DNA of 64,000 bases, taken from contig JASXTE010000001.1 of the NCBI GenBank assembly GCA_030280995.1, positions 4,521,001 to 4,585,000 on the forward strand, given 5' to 3'. Origin of the DNA: Hemileia vastatrix (lineage: Eukaryota > Basidiomycota > Pucciniomycetes > Pucciniales > Zaghouaniaceae). Shown here piece after piece: positions 1-10,140 of this stretch. The notes beneath the pieces were generated by a model that did not search any database, had not been told where the DNA came from, and saw only the letters and a program-made list of their open reading frames with translations. Positions within the stretch are counted from its first letter, which is position 1. Each line of letters opens with the position of its first letter. A program made the position numbers and the translations under genes.

Positions 1-20
1 GAAGTAATCATACATCTACA

Positions 21-1556
21 ATGACAGCCATCTGCAATTTCATCAATTTGAAACAAACCCAGTTCACTTCCCACAGTGAATATCTAGAGGCATTCAACAA
101 ATACTTTGAAGCAATTGAGCATCAAGGAGTCACTTTTGACCATAAAGTTTTTAAAGCACTGATGTCCCACGCACTTTTACCATCATCTCTGAGAGACCTG
201 TATGTTGATCTTTGTGTTGCTATGGATAACCGCCCTGACTGGAAATCTGTCACCTTTGAGGATTTCTGTCAACTCATGCCATAGTTAGCTCAAAACAGAG
301 CAGATAGAGAATTGGTTTCACCTACCCCTACAACGTCCTTGTCTACTGAACCCATCTTTAATGCGGCGGCTAATCCACAACGTCAAACTGACTCTTACAG
401 ACCCCCTGGTGCTCAACAACAATGCCATGAATGCAAATCAACAGCTCATTTCTTTACCCACTGTCCATACAACCTTAACTCATCCACCTTTTCTGCAAGG
501 CTCTACCTCATGAGAGAGTGTGATACAACCTTTGCCTCTGACCCAAAGGCAAAAAGCAAACCAATATACATCCCTTAAAAAAGACCACAACACAGACAAA
601 TTAGAGCAAGAGATGTACAAATTGAAGCAGATGAATTCACTATCTTTGAATAAAATGTGGAGGCTTTGTATGAAAAGTTGGAACAAATTGACCTGAACAG
701 TGCAGAATGGTCACTTGAAGCGCTCGCCGGGAATGTGGCAATATTGGACTCTGGTGCCACCCATCATGTCACTGGCAATGTGAGCCTTCTCAGCAATTTC
801 AGACCTCTTAAAAATCAAATAACTATCAAAGTAGCAACTAAATGTCCTTCCTCATTTATAACTGGCATAGGGGACCTAAAAATAAAAGGAGATGGGAAAG
901 TTGTTACTATTACCAATGTTTTTTACTGTCCAGAAGTTAGAACTACTCTTATTTCTCTCTTTGATTTAGTGGACAATGGTTTTTGTTTTGATTTATGTTC
1001 TGAAGACAAAAATTTAGGGATTTATTTTAAAGATGAACTGATTATGACAGGGTGGTTGGAAAGTACAAGGAGAAGATGGATTTTAGATGTACTTAGGTCT
1101 AGTGACTTCAATGAAAATGTTTCCTCTTATCATTTTCCCTTGAATCCTTCCCTCCTGCGTACTTTTAAAATAAATGATACCATCAATTGACCCCCTGCTG
1201 CAAAAGGCTACCTCATGGACTGGCATAGAAGGCTTGGCCATACCAGTGAAAACAAAATTCAAACTATCATCAGAACTGGAATTGGTGCTGGCTTGCCCAT
1301 CTCTATGCCACCAGGTAAGATTGACTGTGAAGATTGCTTAATAGCAAAAAGTACAAGGAAACCATCAGCAACATGGGAATCAAGACCAGAATCAATGATG
1401 AGCCTTATTGTTGGAGACCTGGTTGGTCCTATGGATCCAAATGTTAATGGGGCAAGATGGGCGGCAATGTTTAGAGAAAGTTCAACCTCCTATGGTGAGG
1501 TATTTTTGCTCAATTCCAAATCTGAGGCCACAACTGTTTTTGTCACCTTTTTATAA
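21..1556 (+). pseudogene. copia gag - protease - GAG-pre-integrase - integrase N-part
   Basis: One reading frame can be followed from 21 to 1556, interrupted by stops near 282, 576, 651 and 1188. It encodes a gag region, a zinc knuckle of the form CxxC-x4-H-x4-C (CHECKSTAHFFTHC, about 456-497), and the aspartic protease core ILDSGATHH (about 744-770). A GAG-pre-integrase domain starts WHRRLGHTSENK near 1218, followed by a CEDC zinc-binding pair. The first integrase aspartate is probably in IVGDLVGP. The frame is lost in a T/A run near 1550 and continues one frame over. The product would be the capsid/protease part of a copia polyprotein acting in cytoplasmic particles. Nonsense codons make it non-functional. 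Confidence 0.85.
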
Positions 1557-1960
1557 AAAGCTAGAATATGTTACTGGTAAGAAATTACAAGCATTAAGAA
1601 CCGATGGGGGGGAAATGCACAGTAAACAAATGGCTCAGATCCTGGCTGACATTAGCGCGACTCATGAAATAACCTGTCCTCATCATCATGAACAAAATGG
1701 ATCAGCTGAAAGTTTCAACAGAACTGTTGGTGAAATTTCCAGGACAATCTTACTAGCAAGCAAGCTACCCAAATGTTTCTGGGGCCAAGCTTACAAATGG
1801 GCAGCTCATGTTCACAACAGGCTCCCCAATGTAAAGACTGGTGACAAAACTCCACTGAAGCTCATGTACAATTGTGACCCAACTTACTCAAACCTCAGAA
1901 TATTTGGTGAAACAGCTTTTGTTCATATCCATAAAGAAACTAGACGTAAACTGGACCAAT
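1552..1960 (+). pseudogene. copia integrase core, cut by MITE
   Basis: After a frameshift the integrase core continues with LRTDGGEMHS (second catalytic Asp) and HEQNGSAESFNRTV (catalytic Glu), the spacing typical of rve-family retroviral integrases. The frame then runs through TPLKLMYNCDPTYSNLRIFGETAFVH, the usual copia region after the core, up to KLDQSPHN, where a MITE begins. Homology resumes immediately after the MITE at 2222 with KYIGYSLNNAGWIFWNP, the expected continuation. The integrase would insert the cDNA into the genome; this copy is broken. Confidence 0.85.
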
Positions 1961-2221
1961 CACCACACAATATGGGGGGCAGACTTGCTAGCGAGTCCGC
2001 AACCTTGGACCCAAACTCACCACAGATTGAACACACATTGAGCTATTAATAAAGGAACCATACAATCAGGGATGAACACCACTCAGCAGAACAGTTTTAG
2101 GTGGGTGTTCAAGTAGAGTTCAGTATGGGTTCAGTATGAGTTCAGTCTGAGTTCCATCTGAGTTCCATTTGAGTTCAGGTTGAGGAGTTGCTAGCAAGTC
2201 CACCCCCTATATTGCGTAGTG
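1961..2221. mobile_element. CACTA-like MITE, copy 1 (261 bp)
   Basis: The element begins CACCACACAATA and ends TATTGCGTAGTG, whose reverse complement starts CACTACGCAATA. It is flanked by a 3-bp AAT duplication (1958-1960 and 2222-2224). Both ends carry a near-palindromic block around ACTTGCTAGCAAGT. One side holds about six 11-bp tandem repeats of the type GAGTTCAGTMT (about 2115-2180), like transposase-binding subterminal repeats. CACTA termini plus 3-bp duplications suggest a non-autonomous CACTA (EnSpm) derivative. It carries no transposase. A second copy sits inverted at 7139-7398. Confidence 0.8.
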
Positions 2222-4034
2222 AATGGGCTTTGATTTTTAAGTATATAGGTTATTCTTTGAATAATGCAGGTTGGATTTTTTGGAACCCAGAACCAAACTC
2301 CTTTTTTTAATCTGTGATGGCTGTTTTCCCTGGTGACCAACTGCCTGCTCACAACACTGCTTATCAACCACCACCATCCAAAGGATCTCTTGACCATATA
2401 CTCATTACTATGAAACTAGGCAAGTTCAAGGATGAGGAAACTCATAACTCTCAGGAAAAATCTGTACGTGACACTGTTAAAAAAGGGTTTTCCCAATCAT
2501 CCATTCTCACCAGAATGCACCTGCAAGCCATGATCTCACCTGACAGTCGAAAGTGGGACCAAGCATGCAAAAGGGAACTACTAAACATGAAAGATATGAA
2601 TGTATGGTATGAGGAAAAGCTCCCCCCTGGTTCCAAGCTCACCAATGAAAAATGGGTCTTCACAATCAAAAATCCTTCTTCCAAAACTCCAACCTACAAG
2701 GCACAATATGTAAAAAAAAGGTTTTTTACAACAGTATGGTATAGATTTTACTGACACCTTTGCTCCAACTGCTACTTTTGCTTCACAACGCATTCTACTC
2801 ACTTTAGCAGCTTATCACAAATGGCCTGTCAAATCTTTTGATGTCACTGCTGTTTACCTTCACAGTCCAATTGATGAAGCAATCTGGGTGCGACCTCCTG
2901 AAGGTTACCAGCAACTTGAAGTTGGCAATGTGTTACACTTAAAGAAAGCCCTCTATGGTACCAAGCAAGCAGCAAGATGCTGGTGGCTTCATATAGCCAG
3001 CAAATTGGATGCTCTGGGGTATAAAGCAAGTCAGTATGATAAAAGTTTCTATTTTCTTAGGAAGAAGGATTGTTTGGGTGTGATATGGATACATGTTGAT
3101 GATGGTATAGTTACTGGTAGTAGTGAGGAGGTGTTAAAGTGTTTGGAAGATGGTTTGGATGGTAGTTTGAAGGTAAAATGGAATGATAGTGTTGATGGTA
3201 TAGTAGGTGTTTCTATCAAAGAAGTTCCAGAAGGTTTTGATCTACACAATTTTCAGCTCATTGGCAAGATTCTACGGACTGATAACCCATCTGGATTGAC
3301 CACAAGATCACCCTTACCAAACAATTTGGAAATCACCACAGCAAAAGACAAAGAGGTAGCTATAGAGACAAATAAATATCTCTCCATTCTAGGTGCTCTC
3401 AGTTATGTGGCAGTTTCAACTAGACCAGATCTGTCTTTCCCAGTCAATTTTTTGACACGCTTCTCCTTCAAACCTAATTCCACCCACTGGATCTCTCTAA
3501 ATCACATTCTTAGATATGTCCAGCACACCACCACCCTTTGTCTTTACATCCACCCTGACTGTAACTCACCACTTGAACTACTATATTTTTCTGACTCCAC
3601 TTGGAATAACAAAGAATTCTCAAGAGCTCAAAGTGGACAACTGCTACTCCTTAACTCTTGCCCAATTGTTTGGACATCAAGGTGCCAGTTGACAGTAATT
3701 GATTCATCATGCACAGCTGAATATGTGGCACTTGGTGATGGTATGAAAGACACAATTTGGATCTCAAACTTGCTCAAAGATATCTTCCCTGATATTCCCC
3801 CTATCAAGATCTTCTGCGACAAAAAAGGAGCAATTGCCAATGCAAAAGATTAACCCTGGCAACAAGCGGACACGGCATGTAAATAGGTGTTTCTATATTG
3901 TTAATGAACAACTCTTTCTAAAGAAAGCAAAGTTGGAATGGGTTCCTACTGCTCAAATGCGGGCTGATATACTCACAAAATCACTGGGACCATCTCTAAC
4001 AATGCTGAGAAGGAAGGATGTGTGTGTGTGGTGA
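2222..4034 (+). pseudogene. copia reverse transcriptase - RNase H
   Basis: The frame from 2227 to about 2720 covers the linker and RT start (KWVFTIKN), then shifts in an A/T run. From about 2722 to 3853 it is open: KGFLQQYGIDFTDTFAP, VKSFDVTAVYLHSPI, the palm motif HVDDGIV (Y replaced by H in the usual YVDD), and SYVAVSTRPDLSF. RNase H follows with DSTWNNKEFSRAQSGQ, DSSCTAEYVAL and FCDKKGAIANAKD. A second frameshift near 3850 leads to KRTRHVNRCFYIV and ADILTKSLG, the conserved C-terminus of copia RNase H. It would copy element RNA into cDNA but is inactivated. Confidence 0.88.
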
Positions 4035-4183
4035 TGGGGTTATATTTCTCTTCTATTATTTTTTCATTTTAATTTTATTTCTCTTATTTATTTATTTATT
4101 TTTCATTTCCTTTTATTTCCTTTTTTCATTTTGGAGTTGGTTATGTTTGCATGGGGGGGATATCAGTAATATTTTTCATAACT

Positions 4184-4194
4184 AAGTGGGGGGA
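4184..4194 (+). other. copia polypurine tract
   Basis: The purine run AGTGGGGGGA sits directly before TGTTAAG at 4195. This is the expected position of the plus-strand primer next to the 3' LTR. Confidence 0.6.
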
Positions 4195-4370
4195 TGTTAA
4201 GTCACTAGGACTATGTACTTAGTAATGTGTGCGAATGTATATAGTCTGTAGTCGCGGCGTCCCCTGTTCTCCGGTTCTTTCTGGAGTTCTACAGGCTGAC
4301 ACTTTGCTACAGGTAAAGTAATGATAATTTTGATTCTTTCCGGAGTTCTACAGGCTGACACCGTGCTACA
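4195..4370 (+). repeat. copia 3' LTR (short) with internal 38-bp direct repeat
   Basis: The LTR starts TGTTAAGTCACTAGG and is judged to end in CTACA at 4370. A ~38-bp block (TTCTTTCYGGAGTTCTACAG and onward) occurs twice, at about 4274-4311 and 4333-4370. The true end could therefore be after the first block. No second LTR is in the window for comparison, so the 3' limit is uncertain. Confidence 0.55.
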
Positions 4371-4439
4371 TCATATTCCCTATGTATTCAACACTCAAAA
4401 TTCAAACATGCAAAGAGAAAAAAAAAGAAAAATTGAATC

Positions 4440-5637
4440 GACAATGTATGGAAGGCCATCAATGACTAATGAGTGACTACTTTACCCCCAAATGTACATA
4501 CAACAATATCATGTTTGAGAGATGTTTCCGCATGAGAAGGGATCTATTCAACAGTATCTGTCAGGACCTACAAAATCATAACTGTTTTTGGCTATGGAAA
4601 AAGGTAAGTTAAGAAATATTTCAACATACTAGTCATAATTTAATTGTCTTGCATTTACTTAAGATTGCTGTGGCCAAGTGGGTTTGACACCAGAATAGAA
4701 AATGTCAGCTGTTCTACAACAACTAGCATATGGTATTTTGACTTATAGCACTGATTAGTATGTCCATATTGGAAAAAATACTTCCCTGAGAGCTCTAAAG
4801 CACTTCATCAAAGAAATAAGTAGTTTATATGGAAAGTAGTACTTATGAGAACCTAATGCCATGGAAAAGAATATTATATTGAGTGAGTACAAAGAACAAG
4901 GATTCCCTGGATGTCTTGGTTCAATAGATGGAATGCACTGGGAGTGGAAAAATTTCCCAGCAGCTTGGGCAGGTCAATTTTAAGGAAAAGAAGGCACACC
5001 TACAATGATACTTGAGGCTGTGGCTAGCAAGAACCTGCATTTTTGGAATTGCTTTTTTGGAACTCCTGGAGTGCTCAATGATATCAATGTTCTCCATAGA
5101 AGTAACATATTTGACAAATTATTGGCTGGTACTCAAGATGAGGTGTGTTTCAAGATAAATAATCACCGATATAAAAATTTGTATTACCTGGCAGATGGAA
5201 TCTATCCTCCATGGTCCAAGCTTGTCAAGACTATACCCCACCCACAAGATGAAGCAAGTCAATCCTTTTCCAAACAACAAGAAGCTTCACAAAAAGACAT
5301 TGAGCATGCCTTTGGAGTATTACATGAACAATGGGGGATAATTAAACAGCCATGCCGTCTATGGAGGAGAGAAATTGTCTATCAAATAATGACATGTTGT
5401 ATAATATTACACAACATGATCATTGAGTTGAAATCTACAAAGGATCCATTCCTATCTAATATACCCAAAATATCAAGTCAAGTAGTTGAAAGTCATCATG
5501 ATCCTGCCTTGTTCAAAAATATATCTCATTATATGCAGAGGAGTCAAGATCTACACAACTCAACAATCCACTTTAAACTATGTGAAGATTTAAAAATTTA
5601 TAACTCGGCAAGTAGGGGAACTGAAAATGAAGAGTAA
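4440..5637 (+). pseudogene. PIF/Harbinger transposase (DDE_Tnp_4 / plant transposon protein type)
   Basis: Translations show FERCFRMRRDLF near 4517, then GLTPE*KMSAVLQQLAYGIL, then the catalytic block FPGCLGSIDGMHWEWKNFP (about 4905-4965, first Asp). Further on are GVLNDINVLHRS, YYLADGIYPPW (second Asp) and QKDIEHAFGVL (catalytic Glu), ending with the conserved MTCCIILHNMIIE. This is the plant-transposon-protein branch of Harbinger transposases. In-frame stops near 4696 and 4981 and a frame break upstream make it a pseudogene. 4602-4662 (GTAAGT...TTAAG) may be an old intron, though joining it does not cleanly restore frame. It differs from the transposases of elements A and B. No terminal repeats were identified. 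Confidence 0.8.
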
Positions 5638-6392
5638 TTCAGAATAAGTTTAATTAATCAAAAAATCTACAGAATATAAGTCTAGTTAAAAAAATTTCAT
5701 ACCTTTATTATTGGCCAGTCATCTAGAAGAAGGAGAAGAAGAAGAAGAAAAGAAGAGGGAGAAGGAGGAGAGAGAAAAAAAAAGGATAATAAAAGGTAGA
5801 AAGAAATAAAAGGAATAAGAGGAATAATGTAACTAATAAAAGAAGTGCAACGACAAGTTTGTGAGAATTGACATGACAAGGAGTATTAGTTTAATGGGGA
5901 ATATTGATCAAGTAAGTATTTGATTTCTGCTTAAATAACAATTATAATTGCTAATAAACTTAAAGCAACCTATAGGAATTTATATAATATTTTTATTAGA
6001 CTTATAACATCAAAAAAAATTAATAAAGTATTTAGATTATTATAAGTAATGTAATGTAAGTGATGGCTGCCAAAGTGCAATTACAAGGCCCTTTTATAGG
6101 CAAGGATACCTCTGAAGCGCCTCAAATGTATATACAAAAGTAGTAGTAATTTGAAGCAAGAGATTAAAAAAATTTAATTAAAACATAGAAATTAAGAGAA
6201 AAATTTGAAACAATAAATTAAACCTGTGAATAAGTAAAATTTTTTTCCACCATAAAGTCCCAAAACAAGCAATTAATATAATGAGTAACTAAGTGAGTAT
6301 GAAACCTGAGAACTGTGAGAAAAAAAATCATAAACAGGTATTAAAGTAAGATGTAAAGGGTTTAATTAAAACAAATAAAATTATTTTCATGC

Positions 6393-7554
6393 TGTAGACA
6401 ATCCTATAGTACTAGCTATAGGCCTTGACCAAGGGAGTTGGAGAAAAGCCAGAGAGAAAATCCCCTGTCCCTTTAGAAAAATAAGTGAGATTGACCTGTT
6501 GCAGCAAATTGGAGATCTGTTTGCTAGACCCTCTAATTAAACACTCTTGACCCCTTTAAAAGTGAAGATAATAGTCCCAGACAGACTACCAGAAAGAGTT
6601 AAAATGAACAGTAATATATTCCAACAAAACACAAGCCAATGAGACAGTGAGGAACAGAGAGGCAATGAGTAAAGAGATAAGATGATTCCTTTAAAAATCT
6701 TCCCACACACACATCATACAGCCAGTGCACAGACCACCCTGACCAATTCCCCAGCCTTTTTCATGCATAAAAGTGCATTTTAGCACCTCCCCAGTGCCCA
6801 GGCCGAGGTGCCTCCCGACGTTGGAGGTGCCGCCTGAAGTGGGCGGGCCGCTTCTAGGCCCTAAAACACCCATACAACCCATAAAAACCCTAAAAACCCA
6901 TAACTTCACCAATAAACAAAATAAAAACACATAAGACATACCAAAATGAAAAGAAAATGAAGGACAATAAGCTGAGACATAATAAGTGACCCTAGCTTAA
7001 GCCTACATAAGTACCACTAAGCAATAAACATCCAATAAATACCAATAACAACACCATAACTACCCTATAAAACAAGATAACCACCCACAAGGGATACCAA
7101 AATGAAGAGAAAAGAAAGGACATTAAGCTGAGACATAACACTACGCAATAAAGGGGGTGGACTTGCTAGCAAGTCCCCAACCTGAACTCAGACAGAACTC
7201 AGATGGAACTCAGACTGAACTCATACTGAACTCCTACTGAGCTCTACTTGAAGACCCACAAAAACTGTTCTGCTGAGTGGCGTTCATCCCTGATTGTATG
7301 GTTCCTTTGTCAATAGCTCAATGTGTGTTCAATCTGTGGTGAATTTGAGTCCAAGGTTGCGGACTTGCTAACAAGTCCGCCCCCTGTATTGCGCGGTGTA
7401 ATAAGTGACCCTAGCTTAAGCCTCCATAAACACTACTAACTACCACCCAAAGATGAAAAAATCCACTAATAACACCATAACCCCAATAACACCCTACATA
7501 CCAAATACCCCCAAAAATGCACTCCAAAGGCCTACCCAGGTTTGGATCACCACA
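6393..7554 (-). repeat. solo LTR of the 13.7-kb gypsy family
   Basis: It begins TGTAGACAATCCTATAGTAC and ends GATCACCACA, matching the LTRs at 35236 and 47898 over the first part and the ends. The flanking 4-mers ATGC (left) and ACGC (right) look like a 4-bp duplication with one change. The intact right chromovirus LTR gives the empty site. The interior holds a GC-rich block at 6798-6860 and a MITE (7139-7398). No internal element sequence remains, as expected after LTR-LTR recombination. Confidence 0.8.
7139..7398. mobile_element. CACTA-like MITE, copy 2 (260 bp)
   Basis: The ends are CACTACGCAATAAAGGGGG and, reverse complemented, CACCGCGCAATACAGGGGG. Both are followed by a palindromic block, here GGACTTGCTAGCAAGTCC (7159-7176). 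It is flanked by TAA on both sides. The flank GCTGAGACATAATAAGTGAC occurs uninterrupted at 6971-6990 inside the same LTR and acts as a paralogous empty site, confirming a 3-bp TAA duplication. Six 11-bp GAACTCAGANNG-type repeats lie at about 7186-7250. The copy is inverted relative to 1961-2221. Confidence 0.85.
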
Positions 7555-8156
7555 ACGCCAAAATTTATGTAATCAATTTCATTCAGTATAAAGGAAAATT
7601 AATTAATTGTTTTAAAAATTTTAAGTAATTTAATAATTAGTTTAATTGAAACAATTAATTAATTTAATAATATTCCTAATTTAAAGTGAGAATTTTAATG
7701 TCATTTTATTAAATAAGTGTTTTAATTTATTTAATAGTTATACTGACACAATTAAGGGTCAAAAAAGCGCCCAATATTTATGGATAATAATATATGAAAA
7801 GTTGTAGTTAATATATAATTTTATTATTTAAATTGTAATTAAATTATAATTTAAATTTATTATTACACTTATAATATAAATTTATAAATAATTATTTTTT
7901 AAATTTATAAATAATAAATACATAAAAATGACCCATGATTTTATAGAATTCAATATATTTTTATGTATTAAAAAATTAACTTACTAATAAAATTAATATA
8001 ATAATACTTTTACTTATATATAAAATATTAATATAATTTTATTATTCAATAAAATGTTTTATTGTAAAAACATAAAATACAAAATGTTATTCCCTTGAAT
8101 GATTCCAATAACTTATTATAAAAATTTACTGGGCTCCTGAAATAGCCTGGCTGACA

Positions 8157-8172
8157 CTCCCTCACTCTAAAA
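8157..8172 (-). other. chromovirus polypurine tract
   Basis: On the minus strand TTAGAGTGAGGGAG lies directly upstream of the LTR start TGTCAGCC. This is the expected place for plus-strand priming. Confidence 0.55.
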
Positions 8173-8189
8173 AAACAATAAAAAAAATG

Positions 8190-9748
8190 CTAAGGTTTTA
8201 TATTTCTATACTTTTTTAACAGAGTAGGAATATTATAAATTTCTTTTCCAGGTATCCATGCATCATGCTCAGATGGTTTGTTTTTATATCTCAATAAATA
8301 TTCAATACCTATTTTAGAAGTGACAATTCTATCATTGAGAATTTTTTCAATTTCTGCAGTTTCTGTGACTTCCTGAGGGTTTTTTTTAGGTCTTCCCCTT
8401 CTTTTGGGAAATAAGTCACTGTTGGAAGTATAAGGTTGAGGCAAGGAAATTGGGAAAACAGGATGTTTTCTATCATATGGAGAATACAATACAACTTCTA
8501 CTGCATTATCTTCAACCATTCTTTTAACAACAAATGGTCCCACAAAAGGATCTTTTAATTTATTGTTTCCCTGTAGATTGAAATGGAAAGTAGATATAAA
8601 CACTTCATCACCCTTGTTAAATGTGTATTCTTTATGGGATTTATCCCATCTTTTCTTTTCATTATAAAATGCCTTATCAATACAGCTCTGAGCATGTTTT
8701 CTGCATAGCTGTTGAATTTGCATAAAATACTTTACACCAGGGTGTAGTTCCAACTTAGGTAATTTATTATTGAGAATTTAAGCAGGAGTGTTTGGGAAAT
8801 AACTGAACCAAGGCTCAAAAGCTTCTTCTCAGTGACAGAATAAACAGCGCTATTATAAGCAAATTCAAGACCTGGAAATAGAGTAACCCAGTCATGAGTA
8901 AATCTGTCATTGTCTTTATATTCTAATCCAAAGGCACAATACCTTCTAATCATATCTTCCTGAGTTTGAATCATTCTTTCAGCTAGACTATCAGTTTGAG
9001 GATGGTGAGCAGTAGATAATTTCAACTCACAGCCACAAATATACATCAAAGACATCCAAAATTCAGATGTAAATTTAGGGTCTCTGTCAGAGATAATGGC
9101 TTTTGGAAATCCATCAATATTAAGCATGTATGACCACCAAAAGAAAGCTAATTCTTTAGTGGATACATCTTTGTGGGTGGGAATAAATTTGCACATTTTG
9201 GTGAATCTATCCACTATTACCCAACAAGAGTTATAAATTTCTTTACCTGCTACAGGAAGACCAGTGACAAAATCCATGATAATGATTTTCTAAGGAGCAT
9301 CAGGTGCTTCAATATGTTTCAAAAATCCTGCTCTTTACCTCTCAATCATTTAGATTTTTGACAAGAATCACAAGATGAAACATATAATTTAGTGTCTTCA
9401 GACATATTAGCCCACCAAGAAGTATTTTTAATTCTAATTATGGCTTTCTTAAGATCAAAATGTCCTGCTAATATGTCAACATGACAAAATTTTAAGATGT
9501 TTTCTTTCATGGAAGGAGGAATAACAATGATATCTGTAAGTTTTCTCCTGTAATAAATATAACCATCTTCAATGGAAAACTTTCCTTTATTCAAAGCATT
9601 TTGGTACTTTGGACAAAGAGTTTCTACCTGTGCTTGAAAAGAAGCATTCTTTGTATCATTCAAGATTGTAAATAATTTATTTAAATCAGAATCTTTATCA
9701 TATGAATACAGAATTAATTGCAATAGTTCCTCTTCCATATCAACAATA
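8190..9748 (-). pseudogene. chromovirus integrase with chromodomain-like C-terminus
   Basis: Read leftwards from 9748 the region gives VDMEEELLQ, then the integrase zinc finger (HVDILAGHFDLKKA ... CDSCQKSK, an HHCC type). A frameshift near 9350-9280 follows, then the catalytic core with MDFVTGLP (first Asp), IISDRDPKFTS (second Asp) and HPQTDSLAERM (Glu). After another shift near 8740 come the C-terminal barrel (FVGPFVVKRMVEDNAVEV), a basic RRGRPKKNP stretch and a chromodomain-like segment (EIEKILNDRI ... IEYLLRYKNKPSEHDAWIP). Chromodomain integrases direct insertion to modified chromatin. At least two frameshifts disable this copy. Confidence 0.85.
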
Positions 9749-9782
9749 GGGGGTATGAATGTTGACCGATCCACAATTATTT
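9749..9782 (+). repeat. element A left terminal inverted repeat
   Basis: GGGGGTATGAATGTTGACCG and onward to CACAATTA matches, with several changes, the reverse complement of the right end and the element B ends at 23724 and 31769-31800. Confidence 0.75.
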
Positions 9783-10140
9783 TTGCTAATAATTGGGTTA
9801 TTAGACACTTTACATGTAAATGTTCACCTCTTATCTGACATTTTTTCACTCAATTTTTCATAACCACATCTTTGACAACTTTCTTTCATAACCAAATCTT
9901 GACCTACATTCTGCCATAACCACATCTTGGACTACTCTCTGGATATGCCTTCTACCTTTCTGCGCACTCCCATTCTCATCCCATCCTGTTCATTCTATCT
10001 TCTCAGAACCCCTCACCATCTTATCTGCTTGTTTCAGCTCCTTTTCATCTCGCTATCTCATATGCTTGTTTCTGCTACTTTTCATCTCTCTATCTCATCT
10101 GCTTTTTTCTGATCCTTTTCATCTTAATTTATATTTTAAC

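Larger units (their letters stand above)
1..4370 (+). mobile_element. Ty1/copia LTR retrotransposon, 5' end outside window
   Basis: The gene order gag, protease, GAG-pre-integrase, integrase, reverse transcriptase, RNase H is diagnostic of Ty1/copia (integrase before RT). A purine tract at 4184-4194 precedes a short 3' LTR that starts TGTTAAG. The 5' LTR and the start of gag lie left of the window. Coding is broken by several in-frame stops, at least two frameshifts and a 261-bp MITE, so the copy is dead. Target-site duplication cannot be checked without the left end. Confidence 0.9.
5712..8156 (-). repeat. chromovirus 3' LTR, interrupted by a solo LTR
   Basis: The outer parts (5712-6392 and 7555-8156) align with the right LTR, including ATTGGCCAGTCATCTAGAAG and the CCTGAAATAGCCTGGCTGACA end. 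The uninterrupted right copy reads straight across at TTTTCATGCCAAAATTT, which defines the insertion of 6393-7554. The minus-strand LTR starts TGTCAGCC at 8156 and ends near TGGCCA at 5712. Confidence 0.85.

Noticed and set aside
6691..6939. 82-codon minus-strand frame in the solo LTR
   Set aside because: It lies wholly inside an LTR, has no family motif and follows the GC-rich block; chance frame.
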